Source: Stercorarius parasiticus (lineage: Eukaryota; Chordata; Aves; Charadriiformes; Stercorariidae). From it: a stretch of 64,000 bases of DNA. Made by a program: the position numbers and the translations under genes. The notes beneath the pieces were generated by a model that was not told the DNA's origin, did no database searches, and saw only the letters and a program-made list of their open reading frames with translations. The stretch covers positions 1,014,952 to 1,078,951 of the forward strand of contig VWZL01001367.1 of assembly GCA_013396915.1 (NCBI GenBank), read 5' to 3'. Numbering within the stretch: position 1 is the first letter of the stretch; each line of letters opens with the position of its first letter. Shown one piece after another: positions 24,479-36,833 of the stretch.

Positions 24479-24900
24479 GAACCTCTTGCTGTACGGAGCA
24501 AGTGGAAACAGGGAAGGGCGTAGCGGATAACTGGAGCAGTCCAATAGCTGATACGTGCCACCAGCAGCGCCCTAGTGCAACCATCTTTGGCGCAAAACAC
24601 AGGAGGTACAAAGCAACTTACGGCCGCTGCTGCCCAGCAGATTCCTGCGAAAACCACAAAGTGGCTGCAGTACAGAAAGGGGAATTTAACTTTCCGTTCG
24701 GCATGTTAAATGTGACAGCTGAAGCCATGCATGAATCACCCAGAGACATCAAGCTCTCTAGAAGACCCTGAGAAGAATAAACAGGAAGAACTTCGCAATT
24801 ATTGACCCTGTATTTTTTAAAAATGGAAGATATGGCCTCTGAAGGCTTCCTCTTTATTTGTATCTGGTCCAGGAGTTAGGCAGGTGAGTCACGACCTAGC
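24479..24900. other. CpG-richer patch between two direct repeats
   Basis: From about 24495 to 24665 this sequence has many more CpG dinucleotides than the surrounding AT-rich DNA, including GGCGTAGCGG, CAGCGCCC and TACGGCCGCTGC. Open frames on both strands (24502-24771 plus, 24451-24657 minus) follow from the lower stop-codon density and show no recognisable domain. The patch could be a small regulatory CpG cluster, the body of an unrecognised repeat, or an unannotated exon. Confidence 0.35.
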
Positions 24901-24957
24901 AATAGGGCATACCTGCTAGAGAAAAATTGCTGAAACTGCCTCTCTGTTGCTGTTACC
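24901..24957 (+). repeat. Right member of a diverged direct repeat
   Basis: AATAGGGC through AAAATTGCTGAAACTGCC to CTCTCTGTTGCT, matching 24422-24478. Both copies continue towards a TTTNAGAAC-like motif, with extra bases in this copy. Confidence 0.5.
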
Positions 24958-27900
24958 ACCAGTCTTTCAGAACTACATAGCCCTTCTATCTGTGACACAT
25001 GACCTAGCTCAGGAGCGCAGGCTGTCCCTCTCCTGTCCCTGTAGGTACCCCCCAAGAAGTTTGGTGTCTTCTCAGTGTGTCCAGAGAGTCAATGTTTCCT
25101 AGTTAGAAATCACACTTATTTGCATCTCACACACTTGATATTAATTAATAAACCACACCAAAGAGATCAACTCACCATGCAATCCTTTGTTATAAAAGTC
25201 AAAGTGGAATCATATATTTATTTCCCATTGTGGTAAACTGTGTTTTTAACTTATCTATATTTCATATAGGTTATGGGTCCAGGCTTCATGTCCTTCCATG
25301 GATTATGTAAATCAGCATATACACATACACAATCAGCAACATTAACCACAGCAGCATTAAGACATTTGCATTTGAAAAATTAAAGAATTGCTGTTCCAAA
25401 GGATGTTAAAAAGTAAAAGTATCCCTTACTATAGTAGTAAAGTGTCATTTTAGTCATCACTTACTGAAAATTATTTTTTAATGTTCAGAAATATTTCATC
25501 TTTACAGGATTTTGATTCCAATCATGGAAAAAGTATTTTCAAATATAAAAATTCCTGATTTAGAATTGTTCAGGGACACAATTTTATTTTGTTACATCCT
25601 GGAAAATATACTACAGATGCTTTTTATTCTTGAAATCAGTTGTGAATTAGAGAGAAAAGAATGCTTTTCCTTTTTTCTGTCAGGATAGAATTGAAAAATT
25701 GCAAGGGTCAAAATGCTTATTTAACTAACAGAATAACTAGATTTGTTCTGTCAGCTTTAACTTTTAATATGTAATATACGTCCTTGAGCTAAGTGATAGA
25801 TGCTATTCCCTCTATACATGATTATTCAAAGACATATTAGTAATACTAATTAATAAACAGCGACAAATGTTAGTGTTTAACTCACATCATTAGACCCAGT
25901 AAGGAAAAGTAGATCATTTAATGTTTCACTGAAGCTTATAAGGAATTGATAGCAAATACTTCACTTATGTAGGAACTCAACATTCTAGACATCTTTAGGG
26001 GTTGCTTGGGCTATAAATAAAATTAAGACTGCAATATCTTTGGGGCAGTAATTGCATTACATATTTATACAGCACCAAATATAACAAAGACTCCATCTAG
26101 ATAAAATCTGTGGGTACTACAAAATAAACGAATACATGAAAACTAAAAAATTAGAAACAAGCTACTATTATCTAAGTAATTAATTTAAAATACTTTTTTT
26201 ACTTAGTATAAACTGTGAGTTTCAGGTATTTTTTTAATGTAATATCTGTAACATCTATTAATGTAAATCTTATATATAATTAAGGAACTTCCTGTCTTTC
26301 AAGTTTTCCCCCTACGAACTGCGATCCTGTTTTCTTTTCATCGAACACATGTAAGTTCTATTAAGGCTAATGGGAGTTTAGCTTGTACATCAAGGCAAGA
26401 CAAAACCCTTTTATGTCGAACATTTAATTAAAGTTCTTTAAAGAGTTTCATGTGTGCTATAATGTGCTAATTATTTTCATACCTAACAACTTAAAAACTT
26501 GGAGGGGACTAATAGAAGTTGTCATTCTGACTAGAAAATAAAAACACTTAGAGTGTGCATGTAGGCTCACAAATTGCCCAGATTCATCTAGCTACAAAAT
26601 CAGGACATAGGGGGCAATATAATCATAATTAATTTCTAGAGAGCTTTTTTGCATTTCATCAGTGCACCACTCACTACAGGATCTCCAAACCATCACTTAT
26701 GTTTTATTTCCAATAGACCAGCTGTGTTTCGGGCCCTATGTTTTCAGACTATGTCAATGACTTACGAACATTGTATTTTGTGATGGGCACCTTTAATTTT
26801 TTCACGTAGAATGCTTTATCCTGCTAAGTGTCACATACCAGAGTTCTTAGCAACAGTGTGTGCACGCTCACTGAGTGTTGTAGCAACCAATGATAAAAAT
26901 AAAATGACAGTGGAAGTAAGTGTGTAGGACTGAATGACATCCAGAGGGTAATTGAGAAGGGACAGCTTGGTGATTCAGTAGGAGCTGAGCTGTGCTTTGT
27001 GTGCTGTCTTTGTGAAGCTAGAATGGCTACCGCTAAGCATGCTGAAATCAGTCTGAGAAACAATTCATCTGACTTATATCCTACCTTCTGCTATTGCCTC
27101 ATTTTTAGGCTGCAAAAGGGTTATAATGCGTTCGAAGTTTTCTAGAATCCATGATCTTCTTCTCCTTGCTGCTTTCATCCAAAGGACATTAAAGGGTGTT
27201 CCCAAGCATCTACTCGGATGTACCTCTGCCACGGGATCTATGTTCAGGTGTCCCCAAACCATGTTAGAAGAGATGTTATAGAGTGTGTTTTGGTAGACTG
27301 GCTGTGTAGTCCTCTATTTAGAGGAGAGGCCCAGATGGTTTTTAGCAGTACATTACAAATTACAATGCACTTCACATAATTCATGGGAGGCACTGCAATT
27401 TGGAGAGTATTATAGGCCAAAACAATCTGGCCAGACAGTTGCTAGGCTAGGAATGGAGACAAAGCTGACCTGCTAACAAAAGATCTGATACCTGCACCCA
27501 CTCAGTGATAACGTAATCTAGAGTGAGGCATTTTGAAAACTGCGATGTGTGGGAGGAAATGCAAAGTGAGGATTAACTGACTTTGCAGATATGCAACCTC
27601 ATCATGCAGACAAAATAAAGCCTCTTACTGGCTGAAACTAATTCATTCTGCATAACTCCTAGAAGCCTTTAAGGAGTTGCTGATGGAGGTAGGAGAGCAA
27701 AGAAGAAAAGATGGCCGTGTCTTAACAGCATTAAAGTACGATGGAAGGCTGCAAGAAACAACACAAGTGTTAGGACTGCCTTACGGCTACATATAAGATC
27801 CGATCAAATCTCACTCAACTGTAGCTTTGTTCATTGTTATAGATGATAATATGCCAGATTCTGAAGATATGGATTACAAAATCACACAGTAGGTGACTGC

Positions 27901-30900
27901 ATCACTCTATTTTCACTTGAAAATGCCGTGATAAACTGGAATAACCATTTGCTCTCACTGTGGGGGTTCCCTTCCCCACCTCCCTTACAAAGCAAGGGGT
28001 AAGCAGTCAAAAGGATCTCCTCAGTCCACTGGCTTAGCGATTAGCAGCCCACAGCACTGTCTAATCAAACATTTGAACATCATAGTCTTAAAATTTGCAC
28101 AGACTGAAGGGCATTTGATACATTTGTTAAATTGTTTGTACCTACAGCTGGCAATTTTTAGCTGTGGATTTACTCTAGAGAACTAGTCCCTAAAAGTGAA
28201 GTCACAGGAAATGTGGATGTTAACATTGGCACGAAGAGCACTCGTTCTAAAGCGGGAATAATAAGGATTATATATATTATTGCTATTTGACCAAGTGTTG
28301 TTAGACTGAATTGCCATGTGTCTGTTCCAGTGGGAAGCCTTTTTCCCCTCACTTGTAGGCTGTAACCTGTTCCCAAGTTGAGGCTCCAGTTGTTTGTTTT
28401 CAGCCCTTTTTGAATCTGTAGCTAATCTGAAAGCAAATACATCCTTTAATTTTGTTTCTGTGTGAGAGCAAATCTGGGAAGCTAAATGTTGACCAAATTT
28501 CTAACTGCCAAAACTAATAACATTTTAAAACATCGACATAAGGCAAAGGAATAGGAAACCATCAGGACATATCCCTTAACCACGCTGTAAAGGACAGAGG
28601 AGAAAGATAAAGTGTTTGAGTTGCAGAAAACAGATCCAAATGCATCTCCTCACAGTGTATGGGCCCTATCTCTTCATGCAGGAAGAGTAAATAAAAGGGA
28701 TGTCTGAGGATTACAAGATCTGTGATAGCATGGAAGAAATTGCTAAAGGGATGCTTAAGCTGATTAAAATTACTAAAATATCTTTTCATATCTAAATAGT
28801 TAATGATACTTACACAATTATCTCTGTAACTACTTCATCCACAAAACCATTTGCAATACAAGGCCTTATTGTCTGCAAATTAAATGTAGCCCTGTGCTAT
28901 ATTTCGATAAAATCTCCAGGCAGTCTGAACTCTGCTACACAGATAGTCTGCCCAGCCTTCACCATCTGACATAGTCCTACGGTTCCTAGACTTCCAGTCT
29001 CTGTATGGGATTACTGCCATCTCATTCTCTGGAAGACGAATAGGAAGGAAAACACTTTTCTTTCACCATCATGCATACCATTTCCACTAACAAGGGCAGT
29101 GTCTTCTTTTGAAGTTTGATTTACAGGTGCTATAGAGCCATTGTGCTGACTGCATGTCAGTCGCCAAGGAAACTAGTAGCATATATATTCTAGAAGCATC
29201 CCTAGAAGAAAAGAAGTGTTATTAAAAGTATTCTCAGCATAACCTCTGCTATGAGTAGAAGCAGAGTTCAAGGTCTTCTGTTGAATGGTTGAAGGTTGCT
29301 GTGTTCAAATAAAAGGCTCCTAAGGAAATAATAGCAGGTCAAGCTGGGGATCTGGCTGTTGTACAGTCTCCAGTTCTGAAAGAGTCAGAAATTGAAAAAT
29401 AATCTATTTAAAGCTTTAGAGAGGCTTGATATTCTCTTATAATTCAGCCTAATTTTAGATTGGCATCTCCTCTATATACTCAAGTATTAGTACTTTCTGT
29501 AATACATTGCCTTTTTACTGCTATTACACTTCTCAACCCAATTCATATCTGCTTGCACATCTGTATTTTATAGTTGATGCTCAACCTCTATCTGGATTTT
29601 TATATTGTTCATTTAAAAGACTGAACATAAGCACAGGATACTGCATCTCAACCAGGGGATTGCAGTCCCCTCTGCTCCCAGGAGCCAAGCATGGATGCCC
29701 TATGGCTGGGACAGGTGTTCTGTGCAGTAGAAAGGCTCTGTTGTTGGAAAAGCCATCACATGAAAGTGTGCACTTCCATGATCATTAAAAATTGTCTGTG
29801 GCATTTTCAGAGTATGTGCAACAGGAGCAATGACATACTTGAATTTTAAATGACGAAATAAATTCCCCTTCTTCCCTAAGTTCCTCTGTAAGTTCCCAGC
29901 TGAATAAGATATGCTTTCCTTTTTTGTCTTAAACATACAAGGATATTATTTATTTGATCATAGTGGAAGCTTTATCCAGGAAGAGCTGAACTAATCCCAA
30001 TCTAAAGTTTAAGTTACTAAAGCATTTTGGGAACATGTGAAATCAAAGGTATTACATAATATATGAGATTCTCCTTATTGTTGCTGTAGGACTGACTGTT
30101 AGAAACATAGCGGTTCAATATTGAAACTCATTTTCTCTTTTAGTGGCACAGTTCAGTATAACCAAACACAAATAAATGGAACAAAGGACTAAATCAAACA
30201 AAGCAAATAAAAAGAGCGGTGCCAATAATGTATAGTTTTGTTCCCAGCTTGGATCCAAGTGGACCATGATAATTCCAAGCATTTTCACAAAATAGTTTAA
30301 TTTCACTTTATGAAGGAGTTTCAGTTTCATAACCTCCTCTGCCCAAGTGTGTACCTAAACAGACATATATAGCTACAACAAAACGTTTGAAGACTGAAGA
30401 AGAAAGATTTAGGCATTAACAAAGTTCAAGTCTGATACTCAGCAAACTAACAGAATTGTCCGAGAAAAGAAAAAGGTTAAAGAAATTTTACAGAGGAAGA
30501 AAAATTAAAGTAATTAAAAACATTTTGCTTGCTCCCCCCCCATTAAATCAGAAAAATAGCCTGTGATGAGTTAATTTCTCATTTGCCCCGTTGTACTGCT
30601 TATCTTTTATATCTCTGCATCCTTAGGATGCAAATAAACAACTTCAGTCATTCTAATAGATAGAGAAAATCAAGCATGTTGTTGTAATATAACAACATAG
30701 CCAACCTGTAATTTTCTACAGCAATTTCTATCAAACCCAGAAATGAAACAACTGTAAGCTTGGTAGCATGTAAGAGAACAAGAATTAGATCTGATTTCCA
30801 GAAAAAGATTCTTTTACCAAATAACAATCATGCATACATCTTAACCTGGCTTATATTTTCTTCTCAGAACTGGCAGTAGGACAAAACAGTATTGACAAGA

Positions 30901-33900
30901 CTTCTTACCAATACTCATTCTCAAATCACCTACCCTGTGGGACATCATCTGCAGTTATCATTGCATTATTCTCTCATTATGAAATATGATTTAACACGAC
31001 ATTGTGAAACATGAGAATGTTTTCAAATCCTTATGCTGCCCTTTTGCATGTCTTATTGAATTTGTCCTGCATTTGCCATATCAGTAGACCTTTGTTATTT
31101 GACGTTAAAACATTTTAGGTAAACACAGATATATTTTCCTATTGATTTCCAAATCCCACATGAAAACCAGATTAAATTTACAAGACTCTACCAAATGTTA
31201 ACACTTCATGTGATAGTATATGCCCAACAAAATGCATCCAAAGTAGACAGCAAAGACACTCTGCCAGAGACATAACAGCAGAAAAAAAATCAAAAGCCTT
31301 TTCATCATGACTTGCAGTGACTTTTCTATTTTCCTTGAAAAACATTTTGCAACAGAAGAGACAGCTGATGAGAGTTTGATATTCATATACATAACAGCAT
31401 CAATGTATAGTATTTTCCTTGATAGAAAACACAAGTCTATTTTAGCACCAAAAAGCGCAGACAGGGAATCTGACATGCTTGCTTCAAGTCATGTCCAAGG
31501 GGAGAAAGCATAGAAGATCAGATGTTCATAAGGGCCAATCTAGTAGAATAGTAAATATATTAATAGAATTTGCATATTCCTCCTCTATCAGAAAGGTGAT
31601 CAAGCCATCAAATATCAACGGAATAATAGAGCAATGTTCAAATTTAACAAACTCAAATTCTAAGATCTCTAGTGAGTGAGACAAACAGGGAGCAGAAAGT
31701 AATTTTCACCACCTGGCGAGGATGCAGATTTAAGTCAATATCTGAAAACCTGCTTGTAACTGTAAGAAATGAAGAAATAAAGCAGTATGAGTAGCAGTAT
31801 GCTCATTATAAGGCACTTACCGAAGTGAACAATACAAGTGATCTAGCGAACCCAACAACAGTTAATTTTCAAAGAAACCACAAAAAGGATATATCGAATT
31901 ATCCCCATTAAGACCTATTAACGTTTTAAAATGCTTGATGGTTTTATATGAAGAAGCATGAGAGATGAGCTTTTCAAATTGTAGTGATGAAAATATGAGA
32001 ACAGATTTCTTTTCCTGCTATCATGTTGGAAAATAGCCCGTGCGATACAATACTAGAGGGATAATTACTGTTCCTTCAGGCATCTGACCACGTCGTATCT
32101 ACCAGCCGGCCTTTCTTTCAAGTGCAAGAGAAAATTATGTTTGTATTCAAAACTGAAAGATCTAAGAAAAACCCAAATCACTCTGTAGGTGAGTTAACTT
32201 CTACTTAAGCCATTTGGTTAATAATTTCAGCCCTTCTCCATGCACTTGGCATTTAAAGGAAAATAAACTTCTGTTGCAGTTTTGCTGTTAGTTCAAACAA
32301 CAAAGCCTTAAATGCTTGGCCAGGTATTGACACAACACTGATGCTGAAACCCTAACAGCAGAAACACTCGGATTGGATAACTTAATTAAATACTTAAAAA
32401 CACTTTTAAAGCTGCCAATAAAACAAGATATAACAATAAAATAGATTGACCAGTGTATCTTGATTAATCTTATAATTTAATTTTTTTTTATTGTGGAACT
32501 GAAATGAAGGAAGAAAATAGACTTCACAGCTACAACAGTAATTGTGCACAGCAGTCATAAAACAGGGATTATAAGGTTATGGATAATTTGAGAATAATGT
32601 GAAATTACTTCAGGGGTTATGCTAGTCTTGTTTTTTCTGTTTTAAATCTGGCTGTTTAGAGAAGCTTCATATCGCATCCTGAGAAGGGAGACATGCATAT
32701 TACTAATATAAAATTAATTCTCTACTCACTAGAATAGAAGGCCACGTTCATACATTGCCTGAATATTGAGTATTTGTTTTCCTTTTTATCTTAATTGTAG
32801 AACATGTTAAACAATGTTTAAAGCTTAAACAAAAGGGAAATAAAAGATAAATCCCAGGCAAATTGGTGTGGTTGGTATGAACAACTCCTGGGTTCTGTAT
32901 AGATGCTTAGTTTTACTGACACTTGCCACTATAGTTACTCAAAACTGACACATTAATTATTTAGGTTAAGATTTTGATATATTTGAATATATTTATTTTC
33001 CTCATTTTGTGTCTATTTACATAGATTACACATCCTGACCAAAACAATTTGCTAAGTAAGTGATAACACTGGCTTCCAGAAAATAGATGTTAGTGTGCTG
33101 AATGTCTTTCATTTAGTCTGAAGATTTTCAAAAGTTGTAAGGATGATCATAGGTTCTTATTAATTTTGAAATTAGCTGTTCATGCTCAAAGTAATCACAA
33201 TTAAAATCATGCCAGTGCCTGCTACAAGTATTAAGAAATGGAATTCCTCCTCTCTGGTTTTGTGACAGTCACATTAGGTGCACTGGGCAGCCTGTACAAC
33301 TCGAGAATGGGATTCCTGCCACACCAAGTCAAGTTTCATTCGATCAAGTAGGATCAGAAGCACTTTTCCGTTGGGAAATACACGCTCAGAAAACATTACT
33401 CCTTTCTACTCCTTTTGAACCTGCCAAGCCCATGTATGAAATAGCCTTTCTATTTCAGCACAAAATCATTCTATTTGAACAGAACAACTTCTGAGAACCA
33501 AACAAACATGTAACACAAATGAAGATCAAACCAGATCTGCTGCTACGCTTCCTTTCATTTCCAACAGGTAACATTCCCTCTTTCCAATTCAGCCTAAAGC
33601 GTCATCCTCAGTGAGAGGAAAATGTCTGATCCTGCCAGCTTCACTGTACCAATTCAGTTGAAGACGACCGGCTTTTCATTTTTTTTACCCATGAACAAAT
33701 GTTTCAGTGATAAGCAAAGTTAGCAAACACTAGACTGTGAGCAGAGGCACAGAAAATACATACAGCTCACAAAATGCACTTCATCCCACACTTGCGTTGT
33801 AATCACTTGCCCGTACCAGCAGGTATAACAAAATTGATTTCCATAGATGAGCAAAGAAAAGAAAGGCTGATATCATCAGCATATAATTTCCACTTGTCAA

Positions 33901-36535
33901 CAGAAGCAGGACTGTAATTCACATCTTTGCAATGGGAAACCGACGTACTAACCATTTAAGAAGCTGAACTACTATTCACAAATACCTGAAAAGTAGATTT
34001 CCCATAGTTCCCCCCTATACTGTTTGCATTTCAATAACTTGAAACGGGCTCCTTACACATATATTTTTTACCTCTGTTGGGATTTTCTTTTTAAGTGAAC
34101 ATTTAGAAACACTTCATTCATCATTTGAAATCTACTGTTTGCTGACATAAAACATCATAAGACAAAATACAACTCCTATTTGAAAAGTCATAGTAGTTAA
34201 ATTTACAGGGTTACTATATCTTTGATGTAACATTAAAGCGCAATGTTAAGATCTTCAGATTAACTGAGATGAAAGTTTAGATCTCCCCGTAAGCTTTTAA
34301 AGAAATTAAAAAAGGAGAAACCTAAGCATGTATAATGCTTTAGGATTCAAAAAGGTTGCTTCTTCTAGATCACCCCTTATAAGCGATCTAAGGTAGACAT
34401 GTCCCAACTTTTAATTGTATTTCTATTTCAGTATTTTTTATAAAATTATTTCCACATCGTACTTACTATTTATTCATCTTCATTCTTACTGCTTAAATAC
34501 ATTTTACTGCTCCCTTGTTACCTACAAGAAAAAGACAGAAGAATAAAAGCTGTCACTATAAAAACTTCAGTGACTTCTCAATTGACAAACATTCACATCC
34601 TCAATTTTACACCTCATTAATGTTCCATGAGATGTTAATAGGCACTTCTGATGGGTGCACAGGTACTGTATGGTTAACTTTATTCCCTGACCTACACATG
34701 TTTGCGACTGTGGCCCAAGAAACATCTAACAGATTAAGTACAAAAGAGCTTTTCTTCCCAGATCACAAGCACCAGTCATGAAAAAAAGGAGTCAGCTCTA
34801 ATCCTGTCCAAGGAATTGGAGCTGTGTGATAAATTTTTTGTAAGGATCTGCAGTATCTTCCCCACTTGTGCAAAGAAGATTTTTATTTTCTCTCTTTAGA
34901 ACGAAATAAAATGCAGTGGTGGTTGAGACAGCTGTGTGACACCTGACAGATTGGGGTTAACCTGGGAAGTAGAATAGCTCCAAGGAGATCAGTGGCTGGT
35001 GGGCAGGGTGCTCCTTGGGGATTCAGGGGAATGACAAAAGCCACGGAGCACAGGTCTTGCACATGCCAGGTCAGTCCCTCAACTACTCCCTATGGGCTCT
35101 CTGTGGTTCTTTCTCTGCAGATTTTATTATGTTGCTAGACATTTAAGAGTTAAGGAATGCGATAAATCTTCATGCCAGTGGTGCGCTTCACTAGTTAAGA
35201 AAAGCTTCAAGAATCTATCCAGAAATCCAATAAATTCAGCTAGAAATATACTAAACTTTTGATAACATGATTTATCCATTTTATCGGTATCAAACCCCAA
35301 ATACTTTATTTTGTTTAATTGCAAGGTATTTAAATTTGGTTTGCATTTGCACTCTGTTATTTAGTCTAACTGGATAATTAGCTGGATTGTTTGCAAAGAA
35401 ACTGAGGCAAAAGGTTTACCTATCAAAGATAAGAGCTGTGAAAGTTATTAACACAACTCTTACATACCAACATGATGTCGTTCCCACAGATTTTCACCTC
35501 ACAAAGTATACTGTTACATATAGTATAAGAAATGTATTTGAGATACCATATGACTATTTCCTCTCTAGCAACAAATATAACATACGCTTTCTGCATAACG
35601 CATGAAGTACACCTGGCATTTTATTCAAATCAGCACATCATCATCCAAATTGGATGAATCCATCTGTCACTAAAATTTAGGGGTATATTACCGACATCCT
35701 ATATAAGGAGTTATGCATGCAAATTCCTGCACATCAAAATGATTCAATACCTGTAAGAATATTGAAGTATTAAGAATTACAGTCAATATGGCAGTCTTAT
35801 GCACTTAATGTTCCACAGACTTCCCAAACATTTTGCTCAAAGCTTGAGAAGCAGGAAAGAAGATACGTTTCACAGAGTAGCCAAACAAATGAAAAAAATC
35901 ACAGAGTGGGTTTTTTTCAGCATGAAACTGTAACTGCCATTCCCACATCGAAAACTTGCTAAAGCAGGTAATTAATATAAAGGGTAATAATGTTTATAAT
36001 AGCAGGTACAAAACCATCTGTTTTAAGAGATGAGGCTCTTGCTATAGACTGGTCTCTTAAAACGCTTAAAATTTATATTTGGCAGCCACCAAAGCACAAG
36101 AAAAAAACACCCTAAACTGTTACATGTTAAAAAGTATGTACTCATAGTTATTTTTAGACCTATATGTATCAGAACATGCATAAATATATTTTAGTCATCC
36201 AACATATCATTCCATTCTATTAAAACAGCAAATATTTTTTGCAGGTACTGCATAAAACCACATGTTTTTAATAGCTGTGTGCTTTATTTAAGCCCAGGAG
36301 GCAGAATAAAGAAGGCAAAAGACCCCACTCCACATTTACAGTACACACTCAAAGATGTCTGTCTTCTACTCAGAGAAATGATTCTCCCTGTGATGGCATT
36401 GATATACAGATGGAGAACTTTGGTGTGAATAAATGGAGGCATACACTGGGGAAATGTGGCATTTTCCAAATGCATATAAATAGGTAGGCAGGAAAGATGA
36501 TTGCAGTAAAGAAGTAGTAAGGAAGAAGTAAATGT
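24958..36535. other. Unassigned non-coding sequence, 11.6 kb
   Basis: The longest stretch with no recognisable element. Open frames of 60-93 codons are scattered on both strands at a density expected by chance in AT-rich DNA, and none has a recognisable domain. The minus-strand frame at 27074-27262 lies in a slightly GC-richer segment but resembles nothing I know. No young repeat, RNA gene or long tandem array was seen. Confidence 0.55.
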
Positions 36536-36833
36536 ATGGGGAGGGACTCTTTATCAGGGAGTGTAGTGATAGGACACGGGGCAACGGTTTCAAACTCAAA
36601 GAGAGTAGATTTAGATTGGGTATCAGGAAGAAATTCTTTACTGTGAGAGTGGTGAGACACTGGAACAGGTTGCCCAGGAAAGTTGTGGATGCTCCATCCC
36701 TGGAAGTGTTCAAGGCCAGGCTGGATGAGGCTTTGAGCAGCCTGGTCTAGTGGGAGGTGTCCCTGCCCATGGTAGGGGACTTGGAATTAGATGATCTCCA
36801 GAGGTCCCTTCCAACCGGCACCATTCTGTGATT
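36536..36833 (+). mobile_element. CR1 LINE, 3'-end fragment with intact ORF2 C-terminus
   Basis: The open frame 36532-36750 preserves the last ~70 residues of CR1 ORF2: [18 protein letters not shown], then [20 protein letters not shown], then [20 protein letters not shown] at its natural stop. This is followed by a 3' untranslated segment with GATGATCTCCAGAGGTCCCTTCCAACC-like sequence starting near 36790 and a single ATTCTGTG tail at 36823-36830. The reading frame is uninterrupted from its truncated 5' edge, so it is less decayed than the 3731 copy, whose 3' end is similar. It lacks the endonuclease and reverse transcriptase, so it cannot move itself. Confidence 0.94.

Noticed and set aside
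35641..35657. TCATCCAA-A-TTGGATGA inverted repeat
   Set aside because: Arms of only eight bases with a one-base centre; expected by chance in a window of this size.
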